In this document: piece after piece, positions 63,025 through 64,000 of the stretch
Layout of the letters: every line of letters begins with the position of its first letter
Position numbering within the stretch: position 1 is the first letter of the stretch
Source: CAYJLF01 sp964371055
Lineage (GTDB): Bacteria > Eisenbacteria > RBG-16-71-46 > CAIMUX01
Assembly: GCA_964371055.1 (NCBI GenBank)
Contig: CAYJLF010000001.1
Location: 412,589 to 476,588, forward strand
Direction of reading: 5' to 3'
Length of the DNA: 64,000 nt
The notes under the pieces: generated by a model
What the model was told of the DNA's origin: nothing
What the model saw: the letters and a program-made list of their open reading frames with translations, nothing else
Database searches by the model: none
Translations under genes and position numbers: made by a program

Positions 63025-64000
63025 CTAGGAGCGGGTCCTCCCCCGGGCCGATGGACGCCGCGCCGGCGCCGCGTCGGCCGATCGTCCCACCGCGCCGCCC
63101 CGTGTGCCCGCGGCCGACGGGCCGGCTTTCTTCCGCCCGACGCGCGACGAGCCGACGGCGGGGCCACTCTTCGTACTCACCGCCGCCGGGCGGACGGGGC
63201 CTGTCGCCCGCCGCGGCCTCGAGGCCAACCGCTCCGCCGGAAGGACTTCCCTCAGAGCCTGCCCCGTCAGCGACTCCGTGACGAGCGCGACCTCCTCGGG
63301 CGTCCCCTCGGCCATGATGCGGCCACCCCACTCCCCACCCTCCGGCCCGAGGTCGATGATCCAGTCGGCGGTCTTGATCACATCGAGCTGATGCTCGATC
63401 ACGATGACCGTGTTGCCGGCCGTGACGAGCCGCCCGAGCACATCCAGAAGGACCCGGATGTCCTCGAAGTGCAGACCGGTCGTCGGCTCGTCGAGGATGT
63501 AGAGGGTCCGTCCGGTGGCGACCCGCGAGAGCTCGGTCGCCAGCTTCACCCGTTGCGCCTCGCCTCCGGAGAGGGTCGTGGCCGGCTGGCCCAGGTGCAG
63601 GTAGCCGAGGCCGACGTCCCGCAGCGTCCCCAGCCTGCGCTTCAGCGAGGGGATGTTCCCCAGAAATTCATGCGCTTCCTCCACCGTCAGACCGAGGACG
63701 TCGGCGATGTTCTTCCCCTTGAAGGCCACCTCGAGCGTCTCGCGGTTGTAGCGCTTGCCGCCGCAGACCTCGCAGGTCACGTAGACGTCCGGCAGGAAGT
63801 GCATCTCGATCTTGACCATGCCATCCCCGGCGCAGGCCTCGCACCTTCCCCCCTTGACATTGAAGCTGAAGCGGCCGGGTCCATACCCGCGCACCTTCGC
63901 CTCCGGCAGCCTGACGAAGAGGTTGCGCACTTCGGTGAAGGCGCCGGTGTAGGTGGCCGCGTTGGAGCGCGGCGTGCGGCCGATCGGCGACTGGTCGATC
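63025..64000 (-). CDS. uvrA: Excinuclease ABC subunit A, C-terminal part (partial)
   Basis: The 3' ~325 codons of uvrA; the frame is open to the window edge. Visible: the second zinc finger CEACAGDGMVKIEMHFLPDVYVTCEVC, the ABC signature TTLSGGEAQRVKLATEL, Walker B LYILDEPTTGLHFEDI and the His switch VIEHQLDV. It recognises damaged DNA in nucleotide excision repair. A ~75-residue Arg/Ala/Pro/Lys-rich C-terminal extension after the usual end is unusual. Confidence 0.97.
   Translation of the reverse strand, partial: IDQSPIGRTPRSNAATYTGAFTEVRNLFVRLPEAKVRGYGPGRFSFNVKGGRCEACAGDGMVKIEMHFLPDVYVTCEVCGGKRYNRETLEVAFKGKNIADVLGLTVEEAHEFLGNIPSLKRRLGTLRDVGLGYLHLGQPATTLSGGEAQRVKLATELSRVATGRTLYILDEPTTGLHFEDIRVLLDVLGRLVTAGNTVIVIEHQLDVIKTADWIIDLGPEGGEWGGRIMAEGTPEEVALVTESLTGQALREVLPAERLASRPRRATGPVRPAAVSTKSGPAVGSSRVGRKKAGPSAAGTRGGAVGRSADAAPARRPSARGRTRS

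Overview
The window comes from a high-GC, Gram-negative, didermic bacterium, most likely an uncultured lineage of the FCB superphylum, possibly Candidatus Eisenbacteria-like. Evidence for this: three proteins (positions 2-331, 3835-5400 and 37842-39638) end in a FlgD/type-IX-secretion-like C-terminal sorting domain; there is a PorV/PorQ-family outer-membrane protein; and a 33-codon AURKAIP1/COX24-domain gene typical of that superphylum sits beside an HU gene. The phylum assignment is inference; no rRNA or tRNA gene is visible in the window.

Layout. 1-3800 (+): end of a sorting-domain protein, a secreted jelly-roll-like protein, an M28 zinc peptidase and a PstS-like phosphate-binding lipoprotein. 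3835-14100 (-): a seven-heme cytochrome carrying a sorting domain, an outer-membrane barrel, a small secreted calcium-binding protein behind a candidate sigma-54 promoter, a sigma-54 two-component pair, and a fused MFS/spermidine-synthase/TPR protein. 14535-21052 (+): a fimbria-like operon (two paralogous small secreted proteins, PapD-like chaperone, two more secreted proteins, usher-like barrel with B-type repeats) preceded by a leader that can fold into a pseudoknot, then an ICMT-like membrane methyltransferase. 21140-22766: a complete insertion sequence with terminal inverted repeats, abutting the hslU stop codon.

22766-37697 (-) is a dense housekeeping run: comEC, purN, purC, purH, lytic transglycosylase, CTP-dependent lipid kinase, secA, xerC, hslV, hslU. 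37842-53501 (-) holds a large Big-1 adhesin-like protein, sppA, an HU-family protein, the COX24-like gene, rnr, a PilZ protein, PorV, a BON/TPR/pseudo-PP2C-PEGA trio and a secreted metalloprotease. 53879-64000 (-) holds a cold-shock protein, a four-gene module built around a MutL-type (glutamate mutase L) ATPase, a complete gcvT-gcvH-gcvPA-gcvPB glycine decarboxylase operon immediately upstream of it, and the 3' part of uvrA.

The most interesting parts are the MutL-centred module with no B12 mutase in view but coupled to glycine cleavage; the atypical chaperone/usher-like operon with its structured leader; the calcium-binding protein with its candidate sigma-54 promoter beside a sigma-54 regulator; and the degenerate PP2C/PEGA protein. 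All similarity statements come from reading motifs by eye; no database search was run.
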